From contig CAJSYZ010000007.1 of NCBI GenBank assembly GCA_910574455.1, forward strand, positions 4,313,854-4,377,853: 64,000 nucleotides of DNA, written 5' to 3'. Within the stretch, counting starts at the first letter, position 1. Each line of letters starts with the position of its first letter. The translations under genes were made by a program, and so were the position numbers. The notes below the pieces were generated by a model. It made no database searches, was not told the origin of the DNA, and was given only the letters and a program-made list of their open reading frames with translations. Shown here piece by piece: positions 21,590 to 31,905 of this stretch. The stretch is from Trichaptum fuscoviolaceum (lineage: Eukaryota > Basidiomycota > Agaricomycetes > Hymenochaetales > Trichaptaceae).

Positions 21590-22915
21590 TAGTTCGAGCC
21601 TGGGTTGATCACAATGTGAGAGGTTTATTGTTGAGTGACGTTCAGAGTGCTCGGTTCAGCGTAGGATCGGCACGTAAAGAAGTAGTGGACCGTCTTGGCA
21701 CTTGGAACAGAGCGGAGAGTCAGTGCACCGAGCGCAAGCTAAGAGGGCATTAAGGGGTGCGTGGCCTGTGTGATAATTGCACACTCGTTCCGACTCCGGT
21801 CCTTCAAGTTGTAGATGCCGCGGACTGCTCGGCGGGATGGTGCAGTATAGTCAACGGCGCCTAAGCTCCTCCAGCTCTTAGACTTGAGCCACACCGTCTT
21901 CCAGCGCAGGGAGGATTGGTGTTTCCAGTCCGCAATAAGCCCGGCCGAGCTGGTGGGTATGCTTTTAGTGAATCATATGAGGTGTCCGGTATGACTCGAC
22001 TCGGGAAATTGTGCCGCAACTTTGGCTTCCAAGTCCACTTGCTCGTTAGCGGCCATGTCTTCGTAGCCCGGGACCCAGTGAATGGTGATAGACAGAGTGG
22101 TTCGTTGCTGCTGAATTCGCCGGAGTCCTGTCCAGAACGTTCTGAGTGAGTGTTGGCCCGGTTGCGCCTTGGGTATGTGGATGGCTGTGATTGCTGCTTG
22201 GAAATTGAGAAACAGGGAGACTTGCGTGGCTCGAGGCGTGGCCCGGATGAAGTCAAGGCTTAGAAGGGCCCTGCATACCTCTGCTTCATATACGGTGTGG
22301 TCGCGGGCGGACCCAAGGTGCAGTCGGCGTACGTTCGGGGGTTTGTCTATCAGATGCGTTACGCGTGAACCTGGCAAAGAAAGAAAAGAAAAAAAGGAAG
22401 AAAAAAAAGGTATTAGAACGCAAGGGCTATGGTGAGAAGAAGAAAAAGAAAGAGATAGAATTTGAGTGTATGTGCCTTCTTGCACCTGTCCTCCCCGTAT
22501 ATCGCCCCTCCTTCCCCCCTTTCCTGCCTCGGACGCCAGTTCCTGTGCCTAATTTATCCATACGCTCCTCTTAGTAGGGGGCTCTTGTCTTTCCTCCTTC
22601 CGCGATTGCCGCCGCCCCTATGCCCCTTTATACCCTGAACCATCCGTGAACATACACAGTGATCCCTTCGTGATTGCTGCTTCTGCTTCATTATTTGCCT
22701 CTGCTCTGGATTTGCAACGCGAGTCTAGAGAGAGGTTGAAGCAGGGCTCCGGCCTTGGAGGGACCAAATTGTCTCGACGGGTCCTGAAGCTCCGGTAACG
22801 CGCTCTGCTGCACTTTATAAGCTCTGCAGAATGGCAAATGGAACTGCGAGGTTGACACTGCGGAATGATGGCGGGGATTTTGGGACCATACATGGGGACA
22901 AGGGGCATGCGACAT
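21590..22915 (-). mobile_element. Dead LINE (non-LTR retrotransposon) 3' fragment with RNase H
   Basis: Minus-strand pieces match the tail of a fungal LINE polyprotein: the RNase H start (GSLCMFTDGSGYKGA, near 22620-22665), its continuation (VYEAEVCRALLSL, SLFLNFQAAITAI, SITIHWVPGYEDMAANEQVD, about 22050-22330), then the C-terminal SRNECAIITQ and SPLCSKCQ cysteine region (about 21690-21800). The pieces are in different frames, separated by an A/G-rich slipped stretch at 22380-22460, and lack the reverse transcriptase. It is a truncated, inactive insertion inside the giant transposon. The stretch 21230-21590 beside it shows nothing else. Confidence 0.7.
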
Positions 22916-24118
22916 ACACCGCGAGCGCTACATTACTGATCCACTGGCAATCACTGGCACTGCCAGTGTCCAGGGGTCGCCAACTTCAAGTTCAGGTTGA
23001 ATCAGCAATGAATTTGACGGTGAATGGCCGGAGGCGCTGCCTTGTACAATCGGACCATCACATCTCTCCTTGAAGGTTTGGAACTGTGCCGATTAATCCA
23101 TCGACCTACTGATGTCTTTTAATGGCTACATGAGCTTTTCGATGTTGTGAAAAGATGGATCCAGTACTAGAGTGCAATATCTCCGCTGTTCATCAACTTT
23201 GGGCGCAAACATCGTTTGAACGTGTCTTCGTAGATGGATTCAAAGGACCGGAAAGGCTAGGTCCATGGGTTCATCCAAAGACGCAATGCTCGCCGACTAG
23301 CAGTTTGAATTTTCGCGGAGTGCAAACATATAGGAATCTATGTGCAGCGGTGAACTATGGCTGAGTTCATGGAGGACTCGGAAATGAAGCGAAGCATACC
23401 ATGATCATGATGTGCAACAAATTATGTCCGCGATCTAGGGCATCTAGATTACCCAGTAGACCAGCAACTTCACAGTTTGCGCAGATGTCCACAGACTCGC
23501 AGATAGTAGCGCAATGGAACCTTGTACCAACAATAACCATGAAGCAGCTGTTATTGGATTGGTTAGCTAGTGCGGTATCTCGATATTAGTGCATGATGTA
23601 CTGTGCGCATTTTATTCCTTGGTGACAGTGCTGAAGTTCAGCTTGATAGTGGGTCAAGAGTAGAACAGAACATGTGCAATGCAAATATTGTTCTTCTGTT
23701 CTATGAGTAAGTCAGCAAATGGTCTTTGCCGACCTTGAGCCCATCAACAAATATCTTAAACCGTACATTGCCTGCTCTTCCTCTCTCAACCAGCGAGAAG
23801 CCCTGTTACCCATCGTCTTCCTCTTTATCCTATTTTCTGCAGCTCTTGCATTCCGTGTCGTCCAGTACTCTAGCTTCATCCACGTCATCGAACCTTTCCT
23901 GGGAATTTGAGCTCTGCAATTTGCATAGAGAGTGCTAGTGTTGATCATGCAGCCTAACTGACGTTAATGACGAGCCTTCATCACCGGAAGATGTGCACAG
24001 GACGCTCAACCAACTCACTGGACGGCCCGCGCCGAGGCATAAAGGCAACTTTAGGCACTGATGCGTATCTCGAGAAGGTTTGGAGCACGTCAGGTTGGAC
24101 CGATGCCGGATAGCTTCA

Positions 24119-24345
24119 GCGCTTTACCATGTCACTTTTTCAACTCACTTTTCTCCTTTCTGACACAGAGCAGGACAAATCAGCTGAATGTACAATCATT
24201 AGCTTCTGACTAACTTCACCGAGACTTTATCAGTTTTATAATCTGAGCGCTTTACAATGTCACTTTGTACTCACTTTACTCCTTTATGATGTAGAGTAGG
24301 ACATTCAAGCTGCATGTATGATCTGTAGCTCCTCACTGACTTTGT
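24119..24345 (+). repeat. Imperfect direct repeat of about 100 bp in a gene-poor stretch
   Basis: GCTTTACCATGTCACTTT.. at 24119 and GCTTTACAATGTCACTTT.. at 24249 continue in parallel for about 95-100 bp (CTCCTTT, CAGAGCAGGACA against TAGAGTAGGACA, TAGCT). Apart from this repeat and a patch of mosaic words at 22945-23000, I found no gene in 22916-24716; several 60-80 codon frames there have no recognisable content. Confidence 0.6.
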
Positions 24346-24859
24346 AGAGGAACTACAAGTGTGTTTCCTGTATGACCTTTATCCTTTGTCAATCCTGTTA
24401 TAGGTATGAAACTGTCACTACTCCTTCATCATTGTAACTGACAATACTTCACTCTATTAGTGCCGTACATAAGATTCACGCCTCTCTTGCTATCTTATTA
24501 AAACCTGAGCCACCACTTTGAATCAGAAGTGAATCAGAACCAGACCCGTCAGGGATGAGCTTATCGCAGTAAAGGATGCAGGTGTGCGGTGGTTTGGTGG
24601 AGGGTATGCAAGTGGTCGGACATGCTCAGATCGCGTTCAGTTACTCGACTGTTAGCTCATGCTCTGTAAGACATGTCAAAGCTGTTGCTTGGAAGAGAAT
24701 TGAAGAAACGTACCACCTAGTATACTGTAGGAGTGCAGCCCTGCAACTTTGACTTCCCGCTCAAGTTTCCCTGTTTCCCATTACTTATGATGCCAGTGTC
24801 CCGAGAGCTAAACGTCGCTGAATTATATTTAAGTCTGATGTGATCGGAAGAGTTAAGGG

Positions 24860-25180
24860 GCAGGGGACTTACTACCACTGGCATTCCTGTTGAAATGCCC
24901 TTCAAGTTCGGGCTCACAAGACGAGTGAAGGCGGATGATGAGACCACCGTAGTCATTACAAGTTGCAACTTGAATATCCACAACTTGAAGAATAGATGCG
25001 CAACTTGAAGCTGAAAAATGGAAGGGATTATTGGGAAGCTGAACATCAGACTGGGAGCGAATTCTGGCAGTCTGTCAGTGGGCTCAGGTTGGCACTGATG
25101 GCTGCCACTGCCACTGGCACTCAGGCTCAGGCTGGCAGCCTGAGTGGAGTCCCACGCGCTCAGCACTCAGGCTGCGCATC
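24860..25180. repeat. Word-mosaic DNA block 2
   Basis: Words such as CCACTGGCATT, CAAGTTGCAACTTGAA, ACTTGAAGCTGAA, then GTGGGCTCAGGTTGGCACTG and CACTGGCACTCAGGCTCAGG just downstream of the 988-codon gene. Confidence 0.8.
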
Positions 25181-25276
25181 TTAAGTGTTAGACTTTCGAA
25201 GCATTATTTGCCGTCAAAGAACACATAGATGTATTGATCTAGAACATATGCTACTTTGTAACATAAATTGAGACTA

Positions 25277-28243
25277 TTAGAACGTTGGCATGAAGCGCAA
25301 GGAATCGGCAAATGTCTGTAGATATGTTTGCTCTTTCTGGCGGAGATCGGTAAGGCTTGGACGTGGAGCCCTAGTACTCCGAGTCCGAGTCGGAGTCGTG
25401 TCTGCATGATGAGCCGACAGGCCTGGCTCACTGACACTGGTAGCTTGAGGCTGTTGAGCCGACGGGCCTGGCTCACTGACACTGGTAGCTTGAGGCTGTT
25501 GAGCCGACGGGCCTGGCTCACTGACACTGGTAGCTTGAGGCTGTTGAGCCGACGGGCCTGGCTCACTTGCTCTAGTAGCGTGACTATCGCGGCTCGTTGG
25601 TATATCCTTTCCCTTTCCCTTGACACCAGACATGCCCTCGCCCTCAGTTCGCGGTACATTCTTGTTCTCTCTTCCGTCACGACGTAATGCTTCTACAAAC
25701 GCATCTCCAACTTGATCATTCGGATGCAGCGTTGCGGCCTCGGAAAGCGCAGTGTGAAACTTTGACAAAATGCCAAATTCAAACAACGAGCGTTTCTCCA
25801 CATTCAACTCCCGATAAAGCTGCAAACCGAAAAGCTGGGAAGACAAATCTTTCTGCTCGGCCGCTACTATGTCGAAGATCTCGGGATCCAAACCTTGACG
25901 ATCGATCTCCCTGCCGTATAATTCTTTGCGCCTCATTAACTTAGCCATAGCAATGATCTGTGCCTTGCGCTCTGCAGGTATATCGAAGCCCAACCTATCT
26001 GAAGCACGATTGAAGAGTGCGAGGTACGTTTGTAGGTCGATTGGTTTCGCTCGATCGTGTAGCAGTCGGTTTAAGTGTGATCGGAGGGGCTCTTCCTCTT
26101 TGGCGACTTCCTCGGCAACTCCAAGCAATATGAGCATAATCGCGTTGTACAGGTAGCTTGATCTCTCGCGATGTTCATCACGTCGCCCTCTCAGGCGTAT
26201 GAGGAGTTTGGCCAATTCACAGTCCCGCGTGAACTCAGATCCTTCCAACAATCCAAGCGGAGTCTCATCATCCAGATCTTTGTAGTACTGGTGCTCCATA
26301 CGTTGCAAATAGTCCATGTCTTTTGCGTCTTGCTTTTGGGAAAGTCCTTTGAAGACGGTATGGGCATGATTTTGCAGTTCGTCAAGGACCTTACGAATCT
26401 CTGATGGTTCGTTGAGTGGCCTGTTGAGTGGCCTAAAGACCAACTTGTCATCAGTCTCAGGCTTCGAGTCGGTGTCCTTCTTCTTCTTCTTCTTCTTACG
26501 TTCGGCTGCAGGCACATACTCGTCCATCGTATGCAAGCGCAATGGGATGTCCTCTGGGCCATCATAATCCACGTCTAGCATGGCCCTGAATCCTCCTTCG
26601 TCGCTCAAGACTTTGAATGCGACATTACTATCATCTCCATCTTCGACCCCCAAGTTCGATTCGAATGTGTGAGCAAGAGCGTCAAGGATAACCCTCTTCT
26701 CCGATCCGGTTGAATTGTCGGTTGCCACAGACAAGGGACCATTCCCCCCAATTTTGATATATAGGTCGTCGCCCTTCTTTGCCTTAGAGAGATCACTTCC
26801 CTTTCCCTCTTTTAACTGCTCCCTAATCCCTGCCTCCATGAACATGACGTGATGTTTGAGGATAAGGTACATAAGGTAATGGAACTCAAGAGTCCCATGC
26901 AACCGTGCCACGAAAAAACGAAAAATTCCATCGTAGTCTTGTGTCGGTATGTCGTCCGGCAAAAGATCGTAGTTCTTGTGCAACATGGCACTTTCTCTTC
27001 TCTTCTTCAAATCCGCCACCTTAGCGGGATCGTCGATGAGGTCCTCCATTAGCAAAATGCCGTCCGTCTTGAACAGTATATATAGTTTCTTGACATTAGC
27101 AAGGAGCCCAATAGTACTTAGGCCCGCGTCGGGAGCGATGTTTTTTGATACGGCACTTTCAAGCCTGAAAGACGCGGTATACGGAAACGAGTATCTGAAA
27201 CCATGCTGAAGAGTATCTGCAGCGTCCTCTCTGTCGGTACGCATACCAACGGCAAGAGCGAGGTGCTCAACCTGTGTGGTGAATTGTGTAAGAAAATGGC
27301 ACACAGCGATACCATTCACACTTACATCTGCCAAGGCCGCCGAAGACAGAGAGAAAAAGTTGGAAAGACGAAGGAAGAGTCGGAGATTGTGGGCATTGGC
27401 TCTCTCGCATTGCCACATTGCCTCACGAAACTGTGTTTGAATATTGTCGATCATTGAACTGAGACTGGATTTTGCCTTCTCCCTCTCGTCTAAGAGCTCG
27501 CGTTTCAAATTGTTTATGTCCGCCATTACACCTTCTGCTATAGCTTGGGTTGAAACCGCGAGCTGCAAGTCCTTTTTAGAGGCACTGTCCTTTTCCAAAT
27601 TCTTGTATACAGCGTCAGCAACGGTGGTAATATGGATGTTCATGGCGCCCAATTGCGCCTCAACAGCTTTAACACGACCCTCCGTTGCCGCCCTGTGCTT
27701 CCTCACGTCTGCCTCCAGCACATCAATTGCACTCGACCTGTAAGGCTCCGACGCCCTACGCGCAGCCATCGCTCTACGTTCCTTCTCAGATGGAAGGGTT
27801 CCGCCTGTGCCTTTGACTGTCTGTATTGTAGCTTCGGTGGCGAAATTGTGATCGAAGGTGGCAATCGTGCTTCGTCCTTTCTCTACGCGGTCGCTGTGCT
27901 CCGTTTTGCCTTCTGCAGCTGACGAAGTGGCATCCGTTATATTCTGCCTGTAGGTCCATATGTCTTTACGCCATGTCTCCATGGTTGGCATTGGAACGGA
28001 ACTTGAAACTGGCACTGGCAGTGTTGTGTGGGCACTGGCAGCAGGAGACTCTGAGTCGGACGGTGGCAGTAGTAGTGAGACCTTGAGAAACACCTCATTA
28101 GTACTAATTGTTCCATCATGACTCGGATACTGTTTGAAATCACGGACCTTAGAATTGCCGGTATCGTGCCATTCACTACTGAGATCCCGGATAACCTGAG
28201 CAGCGCCGCCGTCCGGGAGTCGCCGGTGGAGTAGAGCTATCAT
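25277..28243 (-). CDS. 988-codon coiled-coil protein of the giant transposon, unrecognised family
   Basis: ATG at 28243, single open frame to 25277. N-terminal 100 residues are low-complexity and encoded by mosaic words (SDSESPAASAHTTLPVPVSS). Residues about 150-290 are charged and helical (EADVRKHRAATEGRVKAVEA, KRELLDEREKAKSSL), likely coiled coil. A large conserved-looking globular middle follows (e.g. GLLANVKKLYILFKTDGILL, FVARLHGTLEFHYLMYLILK), then a Lys run, a second helical part (LLIRLRGRRDEHRERSSYLY) and a C-terminal tail with a 15-residue tandem repeat. A 48-nt GT..AG segment (27272-27319, translating VNGIAVCHFLTQFTTQ) looks like an in-frame intron. Faces the 570-codon gene across a shared mosaic-DNA spacer, so the two probably share regulation. 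No catalytic motif recognised. Confidence 0.8.
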   Translation of the reverse strand: MIALLHRRLPDGGAAQVIRDLSSEWHDTGNSKVRDFKQYPSHDGTISTNEVFLKVSLLLPPSDSESPAASAHTTLPVPVSSSVPMPTMETWRKDIWTYRQNITDATSSAAEGKTEHSDRVEKGRSTIATFDHNFATEATIQTVKGTGGTLPSEKERRAMAARRASEPYRSSAIDVLEADVRKHRAATEGRVKAVEAQLGAMNIHITTVADAVYKNLEKDSASKKDLQLAVSTQAIAEGVMADINNLKRELLDEREKAKSSLSSMIDNIQTQFREAMWQCERANAHNLRLFLRLSNFFSLSSAALADVSVNGIAVCHFLTQFTTQVEHLALAVGMRTDREDAADTLQHGFRYSFPYTASFRLESAVSKNIAPDAGLSTIGLLANVKKLYILFKTDGILLMEDLIDDPAKVADLKKRRESAMLHKNYDLLPDDIPTQDYDGIFRFFVARLHGTLEFHYLMYLILKHHVMFMEAGIREQLKEGKGSDLSKAKKGDDLYIKIGGNGPLSVATDNSTGSEKRVILDALAHTFESNLGVEDGDDSNVAFKVLSDEGGFRAMLDVDYDGPEDIPLRLHTMDEYVPAAERKKKKKKKDTDSKPETDDKLVFRPLNRPLNEPSEIRKVLDELQNHAHTVFKGLSQKQDAKDMDYLQRMEHQYYKDLDDETPLGLLEGSEFTRDCELAKLLIRLRGRRDEHRERSSYLYNAIMLILLGVAEEVAKEEEPLRSHLNRLLHDRAKPIDLQTYLALFNRASDRLGFDIPAERKAQIIAMAKLMRRKELYGREIDRQGLDPEIFDIVAAEQKDLSSQLFGLQLYRELNVEKRSLFEFGILSKFHTALSEAATLHPNDQVGDAFVEALRRDGRENKNVPRTEGEGMSGVKGKGKDIPTSRDSHATRASEPGPSAQQPQATSVSEPGPSAQQPQATSVSEPGPSAQQPQATSVSEPGLSAHHADTTPTRTRSTRAPRPSLTDLRQKEQTYLQTFADSLRFMPTF
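25411..25570 (-). repeat. 45-bp in-frame minisatellite, 3.6 copies
   Basis: Unit GAGCCGACGGGCCTGGCTCA.. repeats every 45 bp (25411, 25456, 25501, partial 25546) and encodes SEPGPSAQQPQATSV on the minus strand near the protein's C-terminus. Confidence 0.92.
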
Positions 28244-29660
28244 TCAAGTGCAAGCAGTAGTACGGTGAATAATCATAAGCACTTTGTTCAAGTTGAAGTA
28301 CAATAGCATACTACTGGTACGCACTGTATGCAGTCGCAGCCTGGGTTACTATACTCGGTGCAGTCTTGTGCTCCAACTCGGAGCTACTAAAACTATCACT
28401 GGCAGCCTGAGGTTCCCCCGTGGCAGGCACACTGGCAGCTAGGTGAGCCTGAGGTATCCCTGACTCTGGCATATTTTGCTGGTTCCGCAACGAAAGTTCA
28501 ACTAAACTTGAAAGTGACAGTGGTGGTAAGGGGAGACGCAAGCGGGCGGGGCACAGGGGTTACTACTGTACTACTACTGCCAGTGCTACGTAGTACTTCC
28601 GAGCTAAAGGACCCCTGATCATGAAACTATTGATAGCCTGCCAGTGCCAGTGAGCCTGAGTCACGGCGGTGGGAGTAAGTACTACGTAGTAGTAGTTGCT
28701 AGTACGGCTTTAGCTACTACTTCAAGTTGTACTGGTAGTAGTAGTAAGTAAAGGCCCCCGGCAACTCAGGCTTAGTACTACTACTAGTAGTAGTACTACT
28801 AGTAGTAGTAGTAAACGAACGATGAAGCAGTTCAAGTATGTACAACTTGAAGTTGCGGGCCTGGGGCCGGACTCGGACTTGCCGGACTCCGAGTCGGAGG
28901 AGCTTCAACTTGAACTTGAAGTTTACTACTACTCACTAGTACTAGTAGTAATCGCACTGCCAGTGGCAGCAGCAGGATCCGCCCATCACTGGCAGGGATC
29001 TACTACCATACCTCTGTCAGTACTATCCACCGCCGGAAAAGACAACTTGAAGTTGAGTACTACTGGGGATTAAAATTCCGACTTGTTCGCGGCTTATTAT
29101 AAACTGATCTGAATACTATTACTATATTGAAGGATACTACAGTAATAGCCTGAGTACTCTATAGTACTACTAGTGCTAGTGGTAGTAGTAGCCGGGGTCT
29201 GATGATGATGCCTGCCAGTGCCGTGACTGCCAGCCTGAGTGCCAGTGGCTTCTGAGCGGGTAGTATTACAGTTTGAACTCAAGTTATGATCATAGATTTA
29301 CCCGCTGCACTTGAAACTTTGATCAAGCCAGTGAGTGCAGCGGAGTTTGTGAACCCAGGTCACTGGCCACTGCACTCACTGGCAGCCGACTCCGAGTCCG
29401 AGTCGGAGACACCACTGGCAGTGCCACGCTGCCACTGGCAGTGGCAGCCGTGACTCAGGGGTACTACTGCCAACGGCACCGTGACGCCGCCGGTGACTGC
29501 CAGCCACTGGCAGCGTCACGGTTCAAGTTGCTACTACTAGTAGTAGTGTGGACGCGCCTGCCACATCAGGCTGGCACTGCAGTCGGACTCGGAGTGCCAG
29601 TGCCCTGGCTCCGAGTCTCATTACTACTAGTAAGCGGGGAATGATCCCCTTATCGTCGCC
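28244..29660. repeat. Word-mosaic DNA block 3, between divergent genes
   Basis: About 1.4 kb with no gene, made almost wholly of the word set: ACTACTAGTAGTAGTAC around 28770-28810, ACTTGAACTTGAAG at 28910, GACTCCGAGTCGGAG at 28885 and 29395, and at least seven CTGGCA/TGCCAG within 29370-29620. It separates the 988-codon gene (-) from the 570-codon gene (+), so it must hold both promoters. Confidence 0.9.
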
Positions 29661-29667
29661 ACGGTAC

Positions 29668-29676
29668 TATATAAAA
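29668..29676 (+). promoter_or_regulatory. TATA box of the 570-codon gene
   Basis: TATATAAAA lies 82 bp before the ATG at 29750, immediately followed by CCTGAGCCTGAG words; normal distance for a fungal TATA promoter with a short leader. Confidence 0.6.
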
Positions 29677-29749
29677 CCTGAGCCTGAGTGCGCAACCACT
29701 GTCACTGTATCTTGACTCGAACCCACTACTGCTCTTTGACAATTTGAAG

Positions 29750-31602
29750 ATGTCAGCCTCCGAGTACTCTGATTCCGACACAGACACTGGCACTGGCAGC
29801 AGCCTGAGTGACGAGTCGGATTCAAGTTACGTGTCTGAGTACGATCCCCACCCTTTGAAAGGTAAGATGCACGAAAATCTTGACTTCACCATAGACTACT
29901 AATGCACGAGACTTAATGGAACTCAGATGGAAAACTGCTTTCACGATATGTGCCGGACGACGATGGCATTGTTCGCGGAATTCACGTTGGCCAGTACATG
30001 CGGCGCTCACAAATCGCCGTGAGAGCCAACAACCCCTCCACTGCTACTTGCTTGATCACCGAAAAGATAGCGGATAATCTATTCCATCAGAAGAACTATA
30101 GCAGGTCAACCGCGGATTCTGAACTCATGCTTGCCGTGGTAGCCGACATCGATGTAATTACCCATCAGACGAGACAAGCTGTGAACCATTACGAAAAGGG
30201 CCTTAAGGCAATCAAGAAGAAGCTGCACTCACGTGAAAGGGAGTGGAGGGAATTTATGTCTCTGTTCAACAGTAACTCGGATGATATATTCAATCCAAAC
30301 GTAAGTGGAAACTTCAGCAGTAGTGCTCTTAACATCAGTACTGATTTCTTACTCCGGTAACACTGGTAGTGGCAGAACCCTCCGTTTGCTATTCGGAACT
30401 ATATTGGCGAAATCAGGCTTATAGTGCTGTCGGCGTTCGGAAAGATTCTTCCTGAGGCCACAGTCTTTCCAAATTATAGGGCCGAAAAGCTTTACTCTCG
30501 GTTCGTCAAGGGTGTTGGGTGGTCGAAATTTCTGGGTCGCGTAATCCGTTTCCACCGCGCGCACTTCGTGTTTATTCCGACTCGGAGCGGCGCGTTGTCA
30601 TCTGCCAAACAAGGCGCCGAGACACTGAACGGGGTCTGGGCTCACAGGCAGTCTGTATTCGACAATTTACAGGATGGCCCCGAATCCTTTTGTTTATCCT
30701 CTGTCATGCGTCGCGGGATCGTTCCATTGCCCAAAGACTCGATTCCCTTCAGTGGCAGGTTTTGCGGACATTGGGCGGACCTCGACTCCAATGATTCTAT
30801 GGATGAACAGGGAAACTTGTGGAATGCTAAGCTCTCGTTGAAATTCTTCGTTCCTCTTCTTGTTTGGTCGTACAGCCAATTCAAGGAAAGCTTGGCCCTA
30901 TTAGACGCCCTTATCGCACAACATCAGGAACAATCCGCCTCAAACTCATCATCGGCGGATCCAACACCGAATTTGAAGGCAGAAATCGATTATTCCACTG
31001 TATTCCTGCATGGAACGGCTGTGGATTTGCGGTGCCGGCTGGCGCAAAGAATCAATGTCAAAAGGTCGCCAGCCTCCCATGACACTGTTGGTACGGAGGA
31101 TGTTGCACTGGACACCAGAAATCAGAACAACAATTCTTCCAATGTTGTACTTCCTGCCAAGGCTGGCAAAGAGGCACATCCGTTAAATGTCCTACTCAAC
31201 GAACGGTCAACCTTCCTGAGTAGTTTCAATTTGATCAGGAAATGTCTAATGATCCTCACCAACGACGCACTTCTAAATATTCTGCTCGACAACGGGACTC
31301 TCGTGGAAAATAATGATTCACAGTCAGAAGGAAGTGTCGATACCACCAGCCCCATCGACACGCCTCATCGGTTTGACAAAGTCGAAGAGGAAAAGAGATT
31401 GGCTACGATAGTCATGGCTCTTCGTGGACGCGATGCCGACTATGATAGCAACAAGCAGGAACTTGTTGCGACAGAGGACGAGCTCGACTGCTTCATCTCT
31501 ACAGCACTTCATGGCTCGTCTTTCTGTGAGGACTACGCGATTTTGCTGTATCTTCTCGATAAACTTAATCCTATCGGAGATGGCGCATCGGATTCAGTGT
31601 GA
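29750..31602 (+). CDS. 570-codon protein of the giant transposon, unrecognised family
   Basis: Three exons with consistent phases: 29750-29861, 29927-30300 and 30376-31602 (introns of 65 and 75 nt, the first with a TACTAAT branch site), totalling 571 codons with stop. Exon 1 encodes an acidic Ser/Thr/Asp segment (SEYSDSDTDTGTGSSLSDES) written almost entirely in mosaic words. Exon 2 has GIVRGIHVGQYMRRSQIAVR and a helical segment (HYEKGLKAIKKKLHSREREW). Exon 3 is the largest and globular (RAEKLYSRFVKGVGWSKFLG, SFCLSSVMRRGIVPLPKDSI). Nothing matches a family I know. Its place beside the transposase and opposite the 988-codon gene suggests an element-encoded accessory protein; that is inference. 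Confidence 0.82.
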
Positions 31603-31839
31603 TAGGCAAGCCAACATTGTGTAGGGCGTTCAGCTGGCGACACGCTTGGACTTTTAGGCTGAATCCTCTTGTTCTTATTTGCAATCCCTTTGTACTTGTG
31701 TTGATCCCATGCGGCAATTGTTCATATCATGCAACAGTCTGGAAATCGTTCTTTACTTTTGATAATTATTTTAAAGTTTCTTCGTCATTCTTGTCACTTC
31801 TAGTATGTTTGAATTTTAATTTATAACTCGGGAGAGTCC

Positions 31840-31846
31840 ACGCTAG

Positions 31847-31881
<35 letters not shown>

Positions 31882-31905
31882 GTACTAGTACTAGTATTAG
31901 TTTAG
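31840..31905 (+). repeat. (TAC)n/ACTAGT microsatellite between convergent genes
   Basis: About 65 bp of CTAGTACTACTAC.. and CTAGTACTAGTACTAG between the ends of the 570-codon gene and the transposase gene. Confidence 0.9.

Noticed and set aside
23155..23948. Small frames of 60-78 codons in 23155-23948
   Set aside because: No motif, splice context or repeat support; left as unassigned sequence.
28244..29660. CRISPR-like or conventional tandem repeat array
   Set aside because: No fixed repeat-spacer spacing; words vary in order, orientation and distance, and the genome is eukaryotic.
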